From contig NZ_CP019327.1 of NCBI RefSeq assembly GCF_001971705.1, forward strand, positions 248,001-312,000: DNA of 64,000 nucleotides, given 5' to 3'. This DNA is from Natronorubrum daqingense. GTDB taxonomy: Archaea > Halobacteriota > Halobacteria > Halobacteriales > Natrialbaceae. Positions within the stretch are counted from its first letter, which is position 1, and each line of letters starts with the position of its first letter. Shown here in pieces: positions 46,717 to 55,673 of this stretch. The notes beneath the pieces are model-generated. The model saw only the letters and a program-made list of their open reading frames with translations. It was not told where the DNA came from and ran no database searches. Position numbers and translations under genes: made by a program.

Positions 46717-47226
46717 ATGAGTGACAAGTATGACGAGGGCCGACAAGCTAGCCAAGAATGGGCGAGATTAGGCGAAGACACCGAGCGAGCGGAAGTCTAT
46801 TGCCACGAAGATCACAAGACAGAATGGAAGAAAGAAGCTAAGCATGAGGGACAAAGCCTCAGCCGATACCTTTACGACCTCGTTCAGGAGGCTCGAGCCT
46901 ACCGGGAAGGTGGCCTCCCGCTGATCGCATCGAAAGACGAGCGGGTCGAAGAACTACAATCCCGCATCGAAGAGTTACAGGACGAACTCTCTCGAGCCCA
47001 AGAAGAACAGTCCGGTAGAACACGGATCACAGTGGATGATCTCACAGAGGAAGTTCTAACCGACCAGTACCAAACACTCGACGAACTCCTAGAGGACGTC
47101 AAGGCAACTGAGGATGTATCTGATCATCTTCGTCGATGTCTCGAAGAACGACTCTATTCCCTCGCAGAGGATAAGAAAGTCGAGTTCCAACGAGGACATG
47201 GCTGGCGGTTCGCGGAGGGTGAATAA
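46717..47226 (+). CDS. RHH-like DNA-binding protein with coiled coil, next to integrase
   Basis: The 169-residue protein has a ribbon-helix-helix-like segment (AEVYCHEDHKTEWKKEAKHEGQSLSRYLYDLVQEARAYR, residues 25-63). A long coiled coil (DERVEELQSRIEELQDELSRAQEEQ) and a C-terminal winged-helix-like part (TEEVLTDQYQTLDELLEDV, KKVEFQRGHGWRF) follow. It ends 1 bp before the integrase start, so the two are one operon, as is usual for haloarchaeal integrative elements. It may control integration or excision. Confidence 0.75.
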   Translation: MSDKYDEGRQASQEWARLGEDTERAEVYCHEDHKTEWKKEAKHEGQSLSRYLYDLVQEARAYREGGLPLIASKDERVEELQSRIEELQDELSRAQEEQSGRTRITVDDLTEEVLTDQYQTLDELLEDVKATEDVSDHLRRCLEERLYSLAEDKKVEFQRGHGWRFAEGE

Positions 47227-47227
47227 G

Positions 47228-47862
47228 ATGCCAGCCGAACCCAACGAATCCAAGATCTACGAAAACGAGCCACTGGTCGAAGCGAGAAAACGCTGAACTC
47301 ATACAGTCGTGTACTCCGTGAGTTCTTCTACGATCAATTTCCGGACCTCGAGCCCCAGGACGTCGAAGTTATTCATGTTGAGGATTACGTCATGGCCCTC
47401 AATGAGCGTGACCTCACCCAGAACTCAGTAAAGAAATATCTGGAGGTCCTGTCGAGCTTCTACAGCTATGCGATGAAACGACCGCACTTCGAGGGGATCA
47501 CTGGTAACCCCGCAGCGGTGGTCATGGAAGAGATTCCACGAACATACCGCGACCGTCCCGACTGTGCGACGTGGGAGAGTGCCTGCAAAATCATCCAATA
47601 TATGCCGGATCCTCGCGACAAGACCGTCGCGATCGTTCTTGCAAAGACTGGCTGTCGTCTTCTCGAGGGACTCTCGATTCGAGAAGAGGATCTGATGTTC
47701 GAAGAGGGGTTCATCAGGCTCCGGAATCGAAAAGGAGGGAGACAAACGGTAGTTCCCGTCGACGATGAGACGATCAACGCCGAGTGGGACCACGGCGAGA
47801 ATCGCGAGCAAGTACCAGAGAACGCCGTCTATCCCCTTGAACATCGAGTAGCTGGCTTGTAA
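47228..47862 (+). pseudogene. Broken tyrosine recombinase (integrase)
   Basis: The ATG at 47228 opens 22 residues ending YENEPLVEARKR at a TGA (47294-47296). The natural continuation is in another frame from 47296 (NSYSRVLREFFYDQFPD). It gives the SAM-like N-terminal domain and the start of the catalytic domain with GCRLLEGLSI (catalytic Arg) and NRKGGRQTVVPV (Lys strand). The frame ends ENAVYPLEHRVAGL before the HxxR and Tyr motifs. One frameshift plus a C-terminal deletion makes it inactive unless a second copy acts in trans. Confidence 0.85.
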
Positions 47863-47999
47863 ACACTTGGTCAGGTTAGAGTCTCAGCTGAGGCGCTAAA
47901 AATCACGCTGATTACTCCTATCGAATGTTACATTGAACCGTTACTGCCAGATGTTCGTGTGGGAAATGATTCTGTGACCTCTCATTGTAGATCAAGGAA
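47863..47999. other. Remnant sequence between integrase fragment and right repeat
   Basis: This 137-bp AT-rich stretch shows no gene or clear integrase C-terminus in any frame. It leads directly into the 31-bp repeat. Confidence 0.5.
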
Positions 48000-48030
48000 T
48001 GGCACCTGTAAATCGATGGCCTCGGCACTC
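48000..48030 (+). repeat. Right attachment-site repeat (31 bp)
   Basis: Identical to 37253-37283. After it the sequence returns to GC-rich chromosomal composition (ATAGGGCTCGTCACAACCG...). Confidence 0.9.
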
Positions 48031-48153
48031 ATAGGGCTCGTCACAACCGAATGCCGAGTCCGGCTCGGAGCGAGTGAATCGTCATCGGCCACTCGAGTCT
48101 AACGCAGTCGCTCCAAAGACGGTTTGGATTGTGCGAGAGAACGAATTTCGAAC

Positions 48154-48345
48154 TTACGTGCTCGAGCCGTTGGCGAACGCGGCGTTGAACTCGTCGATCA
48201 GGTTCTCGAGTTGGGCCCGGTTCTGATAGGAGAACGTTCGTGGGGCGTGCTCGGTCGTCAGCTGCGTCGTCGCAACTGCCATCGGCTCCGGTGTCTGGGT
48301 TGGTCGGTCGGGCTGTGCGTCGGTGTGTGGGTGTTGGGTGCTCAT
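48154..48345 (-). CDS. Possible small protein (63 residues)
   Basis: From the ATG at 48345 the frame gives a Pro/Thr/Gln-rich start (MSTQHPHTDAQPDRPTQTPEP) and a helical end (RTFSYQNRAQLENLIDEFNAAFANGSST). Haloarchaeal codon use is good, but there is no family match. It lies just outside the island. Confidence 0.4.
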   Translation of the reverse strand: MSTQHPHTDAQPDRPTQTPEPMAVATTQLTTEHAPRTFSYQNRAQLENLIDEFNAAFANGSST

Positions 48346-48765
48346 TGTCGGTCGGTGTATGACGTTCGTCGAAATCAGTACGGACTCGTCTGGATGCAGG
48401 GGCGAAGTTACGCTACTACGTGTACGACCGACATCTGTACTCACCTCTTCAGCCTCCTTGGTTATAAAAGTTCATGATAGATAATCGTGCCAGTTGTAGA
48501 GGGATGAAAACAAGTGCCATGGGTATGGGTGTAATTCGACTCGAGCGACGACACGAGTTGTCGTCCCTGTCCAGTCTGTGATCGGCTGGGAGGCTCGCTC
48601 ACTGGTGTCGAACCGATGGCCGACTACGCATTCCCGTGGGTGTGAAGGTGGTCTCGGAACGCTCGAGTAACAGTCGCTGAGGGCGCTTTCTCCGAAGTGA
48701 GGGGTGTAACTCGCGTGTTCGTGTCGTCGCGAATCTGTTTCCACCAGCAATAACGCACCGACGGG
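48346..48765. other. 420-bp intergenic region downstream of the symporter gene
   Basis: No convincing gene is seen. The region lies between a small minus-strand frame and the 3' end of the symporter gene. It contains no recognisable repeat. Confidence 0.4.
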
Positions 48766-50223
48766 TCAGTCGCCTCCGGTCGGGTCGGGGCCGTCGTCCG
48801 AAGCCGGGATGAGGTGGTGGACGACGAGGAGTACGATGGTTCCGGTTCCGATTCCGATGAATGCCGAGGGGACCGCGCCGATTCCACCGTCGATAAGATC
48901 GGTGCCGAGTCCGAGGATCCCACCGCCGGCGACCGCGGCGACGATCGCTCGCCCATCGAGGTCGGACCAGTACATCGCGACGTAGACGGGAACGAGGAAC
49001 GCGCTGGTCAACAACACCGCGCGGAGATTGTACAGTTCGATGATCGTCCCCGGCGGATCGACCGCGGCCGCAGTTGCAGAGATTCCGAAGACGACGGTCG
49101 CGATTCGAGAGACCGTCATCAGACGCGTTTCGGCCGCATCGGGCTTGAAGTAACTGTAGATGTCTCGAGCCGTCGTGATACCCGTCGAGTGAAGCCGCGT
49201 GTCGGTGGTCGAGAGAATCGCGCTCATCACGGCGAGGATGATGACGACGCCGATTCCCGTCGAGACGTAGTCAGTAATGAGGACGGGGAACGCGGCATCG
49301 GGGTCGTCGACGGCTAATCCGCTCTCGAGCAACGCGACGGTCGTTGCGCCGCCGAGGATGATGAGCAGCGAGTAAAATATCGACAACACTGCGCCCGCTC
49401 CTGCGAGGTGAATCTTCGCCGTCCGGATGTCTCTGGTTGCGGCGATCCGGATGAGCATATTCTGTTCGGTGAATATCGATCCAAAGAACGCGACGATCGT
49501 CGCTGCGATCATGAGGGCGGTGTAGGTACCCTCGTTCGTCGGATGGACCAACGCGGAGTCGACTGCGGCGAGTTCGGCGTTGATCGCGGTGAAACTACCG
49601 AGATCGAACAGCATATAGACGAACGTGATGGCGACAGCGGCCACCATAATCACGCCTTGGACCAGATCGGTCCAGGCGACGCTCACCAGTCCGCCGAGGA
49701 CGGTGTAGATGATGAACACGGCACCGATCACCCAGACCATGTACTCGTAGGGAACGCCCGTGATTGCGGTGATGAGTAAGCTCGCACCGACGAGTTGCAT
49801 GATGAGGTAGAGCCACGCGTTCGCGAGCAAGACGGACCCGGATATCGGCCGTGCGACGTCGTAGCCGGACACTTCTGCGATCAGATCGGGCAGCGTGAGA
49901 ACGTTGAGTGCGCGGACTCGGCCGACGACGAAGTACAATCCACTGATCCCGAGCATCAATCCGAGGATGGTGTGGGTCATCAACGAATAGCCCTCGACGT
50001 AAACAGACCCGATAAAGCCGATTACGCTCACAGAGCTGACGAAATTCGCGATGAGCGACCACGTCGCGAGGGTCGGCCCCATATCCTGTCCAAACACCCA
50101 AAAATCCATCACGTCGTTCGTTCTGGTGTATCCCCAGACTCCCAGCCCCAAGATGAGGAGCATGTAGAGGACGAACGCTGCGAGGTAGTACGGATTGGCA
50201 TCGCCCGGAATCAGATCAATCAT
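48766..50223 (-). CDS. Sodium:solute symporter (SSS family)
   Basis: The 485-residue membrane protein has about 13 helices. It begins YYLAAFVLYMLLILGLGVWGYTRTNDVMDFWVFGQDMGP, then LIANFVSSVSVIGFIGSVYVEGYS. Further landmarks are VLGGLVSVAWTDLVQGVIM and STTDTRLHSTGITTARDIYSYF. It imports an organic solute with Na+, and the substrate is set by context only. Its start overlaps the stop of a small partner gene by 8 bp. Confidence 0.92.
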   Translation of the reverse strand: MIDLIPGDANPYYLAAFVLYMLLILGLGVWGYTRTNDVMDFWVFGQDMGPTLATWSLIANFVSSVSVIGFIGSVYVEGYSLMTHTILGLMLGISGLYFVVGRVRALNVLTLPDLIAEVSGYDVARPISGSVLLANAWLYLIMQLVGASLLITAITGVPYEYMVWVIGAVFIIYTVLGGLVSVAWTDLVQGVIMVAAVAITFVYMLFDLGSFTAINAELAAVDSALVHPTNEGTYTALMIAATIVAFFGSIFTEQNMLIRIAATRDIRTAKIHLAGAGAVLSIFYSLLIILGGATTVALLESGLAVDDPDAAFPVLITDYVSTGIGVVIILAVMSAILSTTDTRLHSTGITTARDIYSYFKPDAAETRLMTVSRIATVVFGISATAAAVDPPGTIIELYNLRAVLLTSAFLVPVYVAMYWSDLDGRAIVAAVAGGGILGLGTDLIDGGIGAVPSAFIGIGTGTIVLLVVHHLIPASDDGPDPTGGD

Positions 50224-50407
50224 TGACCTCACCCGCTTCGATTACCGGCTCTGCTTCGTCTTCGGTCTCTTCGACGTCGTCTTCGTCACCGAATGGCTTT
50301 CCGAGCAGCACGTGGACGATGACGTAGTGAAGTGCGCCGAGGTTCCCTGCAATTATGGTCGCAACGAATATCAGGAACATCGATTCCGGCATGCCAAATA
50401 CAGTCAT
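50216..50407 (-). CDS. Small membrane partner of the symporter
   Basis: The 63-residue product has one helix (MFLIFVATIIAGNLGALHYVIVHVLLG) and a very acidic cytoplasmic tail (DEDDVEETEDEAEPVIEAGEVND). Small subunits like this accompany haloarchaeal SSS transporters. The 8-bp overlap with the symporter start supports a joint role. ATG 50407 is taken as start. Confidence 0.78.
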   Translation of the reverse strand: MTVFGMPESMFLIFVATIIAGNLGALHYVIVHVLLGKPFGDEDDVEETEDEAEPVIEAGEVND

Positions 50408-50584
50408 GGTAAGTCTAACCAACACATTACGACACTGTGTTATAAAATTACCGGGGAAAGTATGTACTCTATACAAATTTTAACGAGAATATTAGGACAT
50501 ATTCCACAATCTGTAGCGGTTATTTACAACTAATAGTGAAGGGGGATGCCGCAATCGCAGTCTTTCGAGTGAAGCCCACCGTCG

Positions 50585-51760
50585 TTATCCACCCTCTCCC
50601 GCGAGAATTTCCCGACCAGCCGAACGCAAAATCTCGAGGCCGGTCGCTGCGTCCTCGAGATCGACGTGCTCGTTGTAGGTATGGGCCTGCGTCATGTCGC
50701 CAGGCCCCCACGTAATCGCCTCGGTCTGTGCGTCGTTTATGAAATTTCGGACGTCGGTCGACGCTTGCACTCCCCACGGCTCTGTTGGGGCGTCAGCGAG
50801 TGCAGCGGAGTGATCCCGAAAGGTGGTCGCTAACGGACTCTCCGGATCGATTGCAGCCGATTCGTACGTTCGGGTACGCGTCCACGAGGTGGAAATATCG
50901 TGCGCCGATTCGACGTCGGACAGCAACTCGTCGATCTCGGCGTCGATGTCGGTAACGGTCTCGTCGGGCAAGAACCGACGGTCGACCGTGATCGTCGCTC
51001 GTTCCGGGACGACGTTCTCTTTCGTGCCGGCCTCGAGCATCGTGACCGTCGCGTACGCCTGTCCCACGAGGTCCGCAGATCGTTCTCGGACGGTTTCGTC
51101 GTACGAAGCGAGTGCATCCAGTACCGGCCGCGCACCGTCGATTGCGTTCTCTCCTTGGTCTGGCCGACTCGCGTGGGAGGGGTCACCGACGACGCTGATC
51201 TCGTACCAGGCGAGGCCTTTTTCGCTCGTTGCGGTTTTGAAACCGGTTGGCTCGAGCACGACGCCGTAATCACCGTCGTAGCCCTGTTCCAACAGGGTTT
51301 TCGTGCCCGGTTCGGCGGTTTCCTCGCCGATAGCAGCCTGAAACACGACCGAACCCGACAGGTCGCCCGACTCGATCGCGCTTGCAAACTCCACCGTTGC
51401 GAGCATCCCGATCGCAACACCCGTTTTCATGTCGACGCTCCCGCGGCCATACAGTGAGTTTCCGACGCGTTCTGCACCGTATGGATCGTACTCCCACTGC
51501 TCGAGGTCCCCTGCAGGAACGACGTCGATGTGACCGTTGAGAACGAGCGTTGGGTCCCCATCGCCGACGGAAACTCCGACTTGCGGGCGGTCGGGATAGG
51601 GGTCGGTAAGTAGGTCGGCGTCGATACCGCGATCAGCGAACCACGACTGAATGAACTCAGCACAGTCACCTTCGTTGCCGGGTGGATTTTCTGTTTCAAT
51701 TTCGACTAACTCCGCGATGAGTGTCTCCAGTTCGGTATATTGTGTGTCAGTCACACTCAC
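50585..51760 (-). CDS. M20-family metallopeptidase/deacylase (ArgE/DapE type)
   Basis: The roughly 391-residue protein (GTG 51760, alternative 51754) has the M20 metal sites. LVLNGHIDVVPAGD (His, Asp) is followed by GRGSVDMKTGVA (Asp), AAIGEETAEPGTK (Glu-Glu) and VVLEPTGF, with the dimer-domain segment SHASRPDQGENAIDGA and a closing TQAHTYNEHVD (His). It hydrolyses an N-acyl amino acid or small peptide. It lies in the symporter cluster, 177 bp from the partner gene. Confidence 0.91.
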   Translation of the reverse strand: MSVTDTQYTELETLIAELVEIETENPPGNEGDCAEFIQSWFADRGIDADLLTDPYPDRPQVGVSVGDGDPTLVLNGHIDVVPAGDLEQWEYDPYGAERVGNSLYGRGSVDMKTGVAIGMLATVEFASAIESGDLSGSVVFQAAIGEETAEPGTKTLLEQGYDGDYGVVLEPTGFKTATSEKGLAWYEISVVGDPSHASRPDQGENAIDGARPVLDALASYDETVRERSADLVGQAYATVTMLEAGTKENVVPERATITVDRRFLPDETVTDIDAEIDELLSDVESAHDISTSWTRTRTYESAAIDPESPLATTFRDHSAALADAPTEPWGVQASTDVRNFINDAQTEAITWGPGDMTQAHTYNEHVDLEDAATGLEILRSAGREILAGEGG

Positions 51761-52018
51761 TCGTTCATGAGCATTCGGCAAAACTGTTCCGAACGACACC
51801 AATTAAATATGAATAATTATCCCAATAGGTGAGCAGCATTCGGAATAGGTTGGTTTTATTGGACACGATCCTAACTGCACCATCTATTGGTCAAACCCGT
51901 ATCGCACCATCAGACGGAATAGACGTTCTCACTTGCCATGTTGTCAAATATTGGGGCTGTACTATCTATCCAATTTCATTCCCGAAGATTCATTGCGAGG
52001 ATATCGATATCATACACC
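51761..52018. promoter_or_regulatory. 258-bp divergent promoter region of the catabolic cluster
   Basis: This AT-richer gap separates the minus-strand M20 gene from the plus-strand SDR gene. On the minus strand a TATA-like TTTAATT lies about 38 bp before the M20 start. On the plus strand no single best TATA was chosen. Confidence 0.45.
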
Positions 52019-52762
52019 ATGGACAGTGACGGTCGCGTTGTACTCGTTACCGGCGCCGGTTCTGGCATGGGGAAGGCAATTGCCCGCGAATTCGGCTCGA
52101 CGGGAGCTGCCGTCGCCTGCGCCGATATCGACCGACGCGCTGCAACCGAAACGAAACGTGCGATCCAATCGGCCGACGGCGATGCGATCGCGGTCGAAGC
52201 CGACGTGTCCGAGTCTGAGGACGTACAGGAGATGATCGAGCGGACTGTTTCCGAGTTGGGCGGACTGGACGTGTTACACAACAACGCTGGCATTCCACAG
52301 CGAGCGACGCCAGTCGAGGACGTTTCCGAGGAGACGTGGGATCAGCTCATCGACGTCAATCTCAAGAGTGCGTTTCTCGGAACGAAGCACGCCCTCCCTC
52401 ATCTGCGAGAGCGCAACGGTGTCATCCTCAACACGGCATCGACGGCAGCGATCCGACCGAGAACGGGGCTTTCCGCCTACGTCGCGTCGAAGGGCGGGAT
52501 GGTTGCACTGACGAAGCAGTTAGCGAAAGAACTCGCACCGGACGTCCGGGTGAACGCGATCTGTCCCGTCGCGACTGAGACGCCGATGCTCGACGAGTTT
52601 TCGGGAGCGGACCTGAGCGTCGGTGATATGGAATCGACGATTCCGATGGAGCAACTCGCAACTCCCCAAGACGTCGCCACAGCAGCCGTCTTCCTCGCGA
52701 GTGACGAGGCGGATATGATCACCGGGACCGCACTCGAGGTCGACGGAGGACGAGATATCTGA
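52019..52762 (+). CDS. Short-chain dehydrogenase/reductase
   Basis: The 247-residue enzyme has VVLVTGAGSGMGKAIAREFG (NAD(P)-binding TGxxxGxG), CADIDRR favouring NAD, HNNAGIP, ILNTASTAAIRPRTGLSAYVASKGGMVALTK (catalytic Ser, Tyr, Lys) and ICPVATETPM. It ends ITGTALEVDGG as in the family. The stop TGA overlaps the ATG of the next M20 gene by one base, so the two are co-translated. Confidence 0.93.
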   Translation: MDSDGRVVLVTGAGSGMGKAIAREFGSTGAAVACADIDRRAATETKRAIQSADGDAIAVEADVSESEDVQEMIERTVSELGGLDVLHNNAGIPQRATPVEDVSEETWDQLIDVNLKSAFLGTKHALPHLRERNGVILNTASTAAIRPRTGLSAYVASKGGMVALTKQLAKELAPDVRVNAICPVATETPMLDEFSGADLSVGDMESTIPMEQLATPQDVATAAVFLASDEADMITGTALEVDGGRDI

Positions 52763-54021
52763 TGACGTCCCAACAGCAGGTGTTCGATGCGATCGACGCT
52801 CGCCGAGATCGAATCGTCGAATTTCTCAGTGAGTTCATCGGGATCCCAACGGAAAACCCGCCCGGTCGAGCGTATCCCGAAGGAGCGGCGTTTCTCGAAC
52901 AGGCGTTGAACGCGCGTAACTACGACGTCGAAACGGTCCCGGTTCCGCGGGACGTCGTCGCCGAACACTATCCGGACCGGGCGGAGCACCCTCGGACGAA
53001 CGTCCTCGGTCACCGCGAGTACGGCGACGGCCCGACGCTCCACTTCACCGGTCACTTCGACGTCGTTCCGGCCGGCGCCGACTGGACGCGCGATCCGTAC
53101 GACCCCGTGGTCGAGGACGGGAAACTCTACGGTCGCGGTGCCAGCGATATGAAGTCGGGAATCGCCGCGAGTCTCCTTGCAGTCGACGCGCTCGAGGCGG
53201 CCGACGTGGACCTCGCGGGAACGATCACCCAGAGTATGACCGTCGACGAAGAAACGGGTGGGTTCACCGGTCTCGGCTACCTCGTCGACGAGGGGTACTT
53301 CGCGGAGACGGACTACTGCATTTACACGGAGTGTTTCGACTCCACTCGCGTCTGTCTCGGTCATCGCGGCGTGTTGAAATTCGAAGTCACGGCCAAAGGG
53401 AAGAAATCTCACGGCTGTATGGCTCACGACGGCCAGAACGCGATTACGGCCATGCAGGACTTCCTCGGCCGGATCGAAGAGTATCGTGAGACGCTTCATA
53501 CGCGGACGACTGATCTTCCCGTTACGCCGCCGGAATCGCGTCACGCGGATATCTCCACGACGATGATCGACGCCGGCTATTCGGAGAACGTCGTTCCCGA
53601 TCGCTGCACGGCAACGTTCTACCGAGTCCTCGTTCCCGGCGAATCGGTTTCCGATGCACGCTCGGAAATCGCTGATCGCCTTCAGGCCACACATGAGGCG
53701 ACGGGAGCCGAGTTCGACTACGACGAGATCATGTTTGCAGAACCCGCCGAGGTGCCCCGGGAGTGCACCGTGAGTCAAACGGTCGCAACGCACGTCGAAC
53801 GCCACCACGGTGACGTCGAATTCGTCGTTTCTCCCGGCTCCGACGATCAGCGATTCGTCGTCAACAATGCCGGAATCGAGAACTGCATCGTCTACGGACC
53901 GGGACTCCTCGAGCAAGCGCACGTCGAGGACGAGTACGTGCCGGTCGACGAGGTACTCACGGCGGCCAAAGTGATGGCTGCGACGACGATGGATCTCCTC
54001 GGCGAGACCGACGCGAACTGA
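52762..54021 (+). CDS. Second M20-family metallopeptidase/deacylase
   Basis: The 419-residue protein has LHFTGHFDVVPAGADWTRDP (His, Asp), YGRGASDMKSGIA (Asp), MTVDEETGGFTGLG (Glu-Glu) and a late LLEQAHVEDEYV (His). It contains KKSHGCMAHDGQNAI where the dimer-domain His sits. It differs in sequence from the M20 enzyme at 50585 but shares its family. Together with the SDR and the symporter it probably degrades an imported N-acylated or dipeptide-like compound. Confidence 0.92.
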   Translation: MTSQQQVFDAIDARRDRIVEFLSEFIGIPTENPPGRAYPEGAAFLEQALNARNYDVETVPVPRDVVAEHYPDRAEHPRTNVLGHREYGDGPTLHFTGHFDVVPAGADWTRDPYDPVVEDGKLYGRGASDMKSGIAASLLAVDALEAADVDLAGTITQSMTVDEETGGFTGLGYLVDEGYFAETDYCIYTECFDSTRVCLGHRGVLKFEVTAKGKKSHGCMAHDGQNAITAMQDFLGRIEEYRETLHTRTTDLPVTPPESRHADISTTMIDAGYSENVVPDRCTATFYRVLVPGESVSDARSEIADRLQATHEATGAEFDYDEIMFAEPAEVPRECTVSQTVATHVERHHGDVEFVVSPGSDDQRFVVNNAGIENCIVYGPGLLEQAHVEDEYVPVDEVLTAAKVMAATTMDLLGETDAN

Positions 54022-54218
54022 TCGCGAACCGAGCTCGACGTCGCTCCACGGTCAGCCGCGAGTTGGGTTCCAACGGGCGTTCGACGGGTCGTGGGCCGTG
54101 CGTACTCACCGTATTTTGACGAGACGAGACCTCGTCGAATCTTCCGTCCGTTGTCTCACCTCGTTGCAGACACCACAAGTTAAGGCCGACCGTGTGCGAT
54201 TGTTCGAGCAGAGACCGA

Positions 54219-54953
54219 ATGGGGGACACCGTCGACGAACCGGCTATCGACCGCGGGGATCGCTCCGACACCCTCAGTCCAGACGTCAGCTTCGTCGTTC
54301 CAACATACAACGAAGGCGAGTACCTCCGGAGTGCACTGGCGAGCATCGCCGGGTTGGACACGGCCTACGAGCACGAAGTGATCGTCGTCGACGGCGGTTC
54401 GACCGACGACACGTTAGCCATCGCCCGGGAGTACGACGTGACCGTACTCGAGGACCCAGACTCGAGTATCGCGCAGGCGCGAAATCGCGGCGCGGCACGC
54501 GCGAACGGCGAATGGCTGGCGTTCGTCGACGCCGATACGGAGCTGCGAGCGAACTACCTCACCGCGATGGTTGGCTTCGTCGAATCGAACGCCCTCGCCG
54601 CCGCCAGTTCGCACTGTCGAATCACCGGCCCGCTGCGGGCGACGCTGATGGCAGCGACGATCAACCACGTCTTTCCGCGACTCGAGCGACCGGTGCTTCC
54701 CGGGTTCAACACGTTCGTCCACGCTCGAGCGTTCGACGAGGTGGGCGGATTTCCGGACGTGCCGAACGAGGATACGGCCTTTAGCCGTCGACTCGCGAAA
54801 CGCTATCCGACGGGGTACTGTCCCGATGTGCTCGCCGAAAGCTCGGGGCGTCGCATCGCCGCGGACGGACTGACCGGGACCCTCTGGCACTACCTGCGAT
54901 TGGACATGGGTCGCGTTCGCCAATCGGGGGAGGGCGAACGCACACCCGAGTAG
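54219..54953 (+). CDS. Family 2 glycosyltransferase
   Basis: The 244-residue protein has SFVVPTYNEGEYLRSALASIAG (GT-A start), VIVVDGGSTDDTLAIAREY and WLAFVDADTELRANYL (DxD-like DAD motif). The segment PGFNTFVHARAFDEVGGFPDVPNEDTAFSRRL carries the acceptor-site pattern with ED. It adds a sugar to a glycan, lipid or protein acceptor. ATG 54219 is chosen (GTG 54192 is also open). Nothing else for glycosylation lies next to it. Confidence 0.88.
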   Translation: MGDTVDEPAIDRGDRSDTLSPDVSFVVPTYNEGEYLRSALASIAGLDTAYEHEVIVVDGGSTDDTLAIAREYDVTVLEDPDSSIAQARNRGAARANGEWLAFVDADTELRANYLTAMVGFVESNALAAASSHCRITGPLRATLMAATINHVFPRLERPVLPGFNTFVHARAFDEVGGFPDVPNEDTAFSRRLAKRYPTGYCPDVLAESSGRRIAADGLTGTLWHYLRLDMGRVRQSGEGERTPE

Positions 54954-55080
54954 TCAGGAGTACGCCAGCGCCAGCCGGCAACTCTCCACCGACGTACACT
55001 CTCCGGTGAGCGCGCTGGCCGTCGTCGCCGTGGCACCGCCAAGGAAACCGCTTTTCCCGGACTCCGTTGGATTCACTGTC

Positions 55081-55482
55081 GTGACAGTCTCCGAGGAAAT
55101 CGAACGGTTACTCGAGGGCGAGGTTCTGATGGCTCACCTCGCGACCAGCGTCGACGACCGACCCCACGTCGCGCCGGTCTGGTACCGATACCTCGCCGAC
55201 GACGAGGTCGTCGAAATCGTCACGACCGGACGCAAACTCTCGAATATCGAGGCGAATCCGCGCGTCGCGCTCTCGATCCAATCCGACGACGGCGGGGAGC
55301 CACAGTGGATGGTGACGCTCCGTGGATCCGCAGGGGTGGTCGACGACGACGAAGCGACGACCACGGCCAGACGCGCTATCAACGAGAAGTACGGCGCTGA
55401 ACCCGACGCCTACGACGAAAACACGCTCGTACGTATCGATATTGCGTCGGCGAGTTCACAGACGTATTCGGACGAATCCTAA
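55081..55482 (+). CDS. Pyridoxamine 5'-phosphate oxidase-like flavin/F420-binding protein
   Basis: From the GTG at 55081 the protein has 133 residues with the split-barrel pattern MAHLATSVDDRPHVAPVWYRY, EIVTTGRKLSNIEANPRVALSIQ and WMVTLRGSAGVVDDDE. Such proteins bind FMN or F420 and reduce small molecules; no classical PLP-oxidase substrate residues are evident. Confidence 0.85.
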   Translation: MTVSEEIERLLEGEVLMAHLATSVDDRPHVAPVWYRYLADDEVVEIVTTGRKLSNIEANPRVALSIQSDDGGEPQWMVTLRGSAGVVDDDEATTTARRAINEKYGAEPDAYDENTLVRIDIASASSQTYSDES

Positions 55483-55673
55483 TCGGTGTGTGGAAATCGC
55501 GAATCCGACACGACACTCGGTGTGATAACCGACAAAAACTTACGTTCCGACACCATCTCGATACCTGTCACGTTTTCTCGCAGCCGTGAGTATCGCTGGT
55601 GATCAGCTGAGACCCCGTTTCGAGCGAAGAACGCCGTTACTCCCGTGTCTGCGGGAGAGCGGACGAAACACGC

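Larger units (their letters stand above)
37253..48030. mobile_element. Integrated AT-rich defence-like island bounded by 31-bp direct repeats
   Basis: A perfect 31-bp direct repeat at 37253-37283 and 48000-48030 encloses about 10.75 kb. Inside, GC drops sharply and codon use becomes AT-rich, most strongly in 38.4-39.9 kb and 42.1-43.3 kb. The right end carries a DNA-binding-like protein and a broken tyrosine recombinase next to the repeat, and the left end carries a paralogue of the same DNA-binding protein. Outside both repeats the sequence is normal chromosome. The cargo is a set of defence-type proteins. Because the integrase is truncated, the element is probably no longer mobile by itself. 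Confidence 0.88.

Noticed and set aside
52477-53922. 481-codon frame opposite the SDR and M20 genes
   Set aside because: Both plus-strand genes have full catalytic motifs, so the frame is a high-GC shadow.
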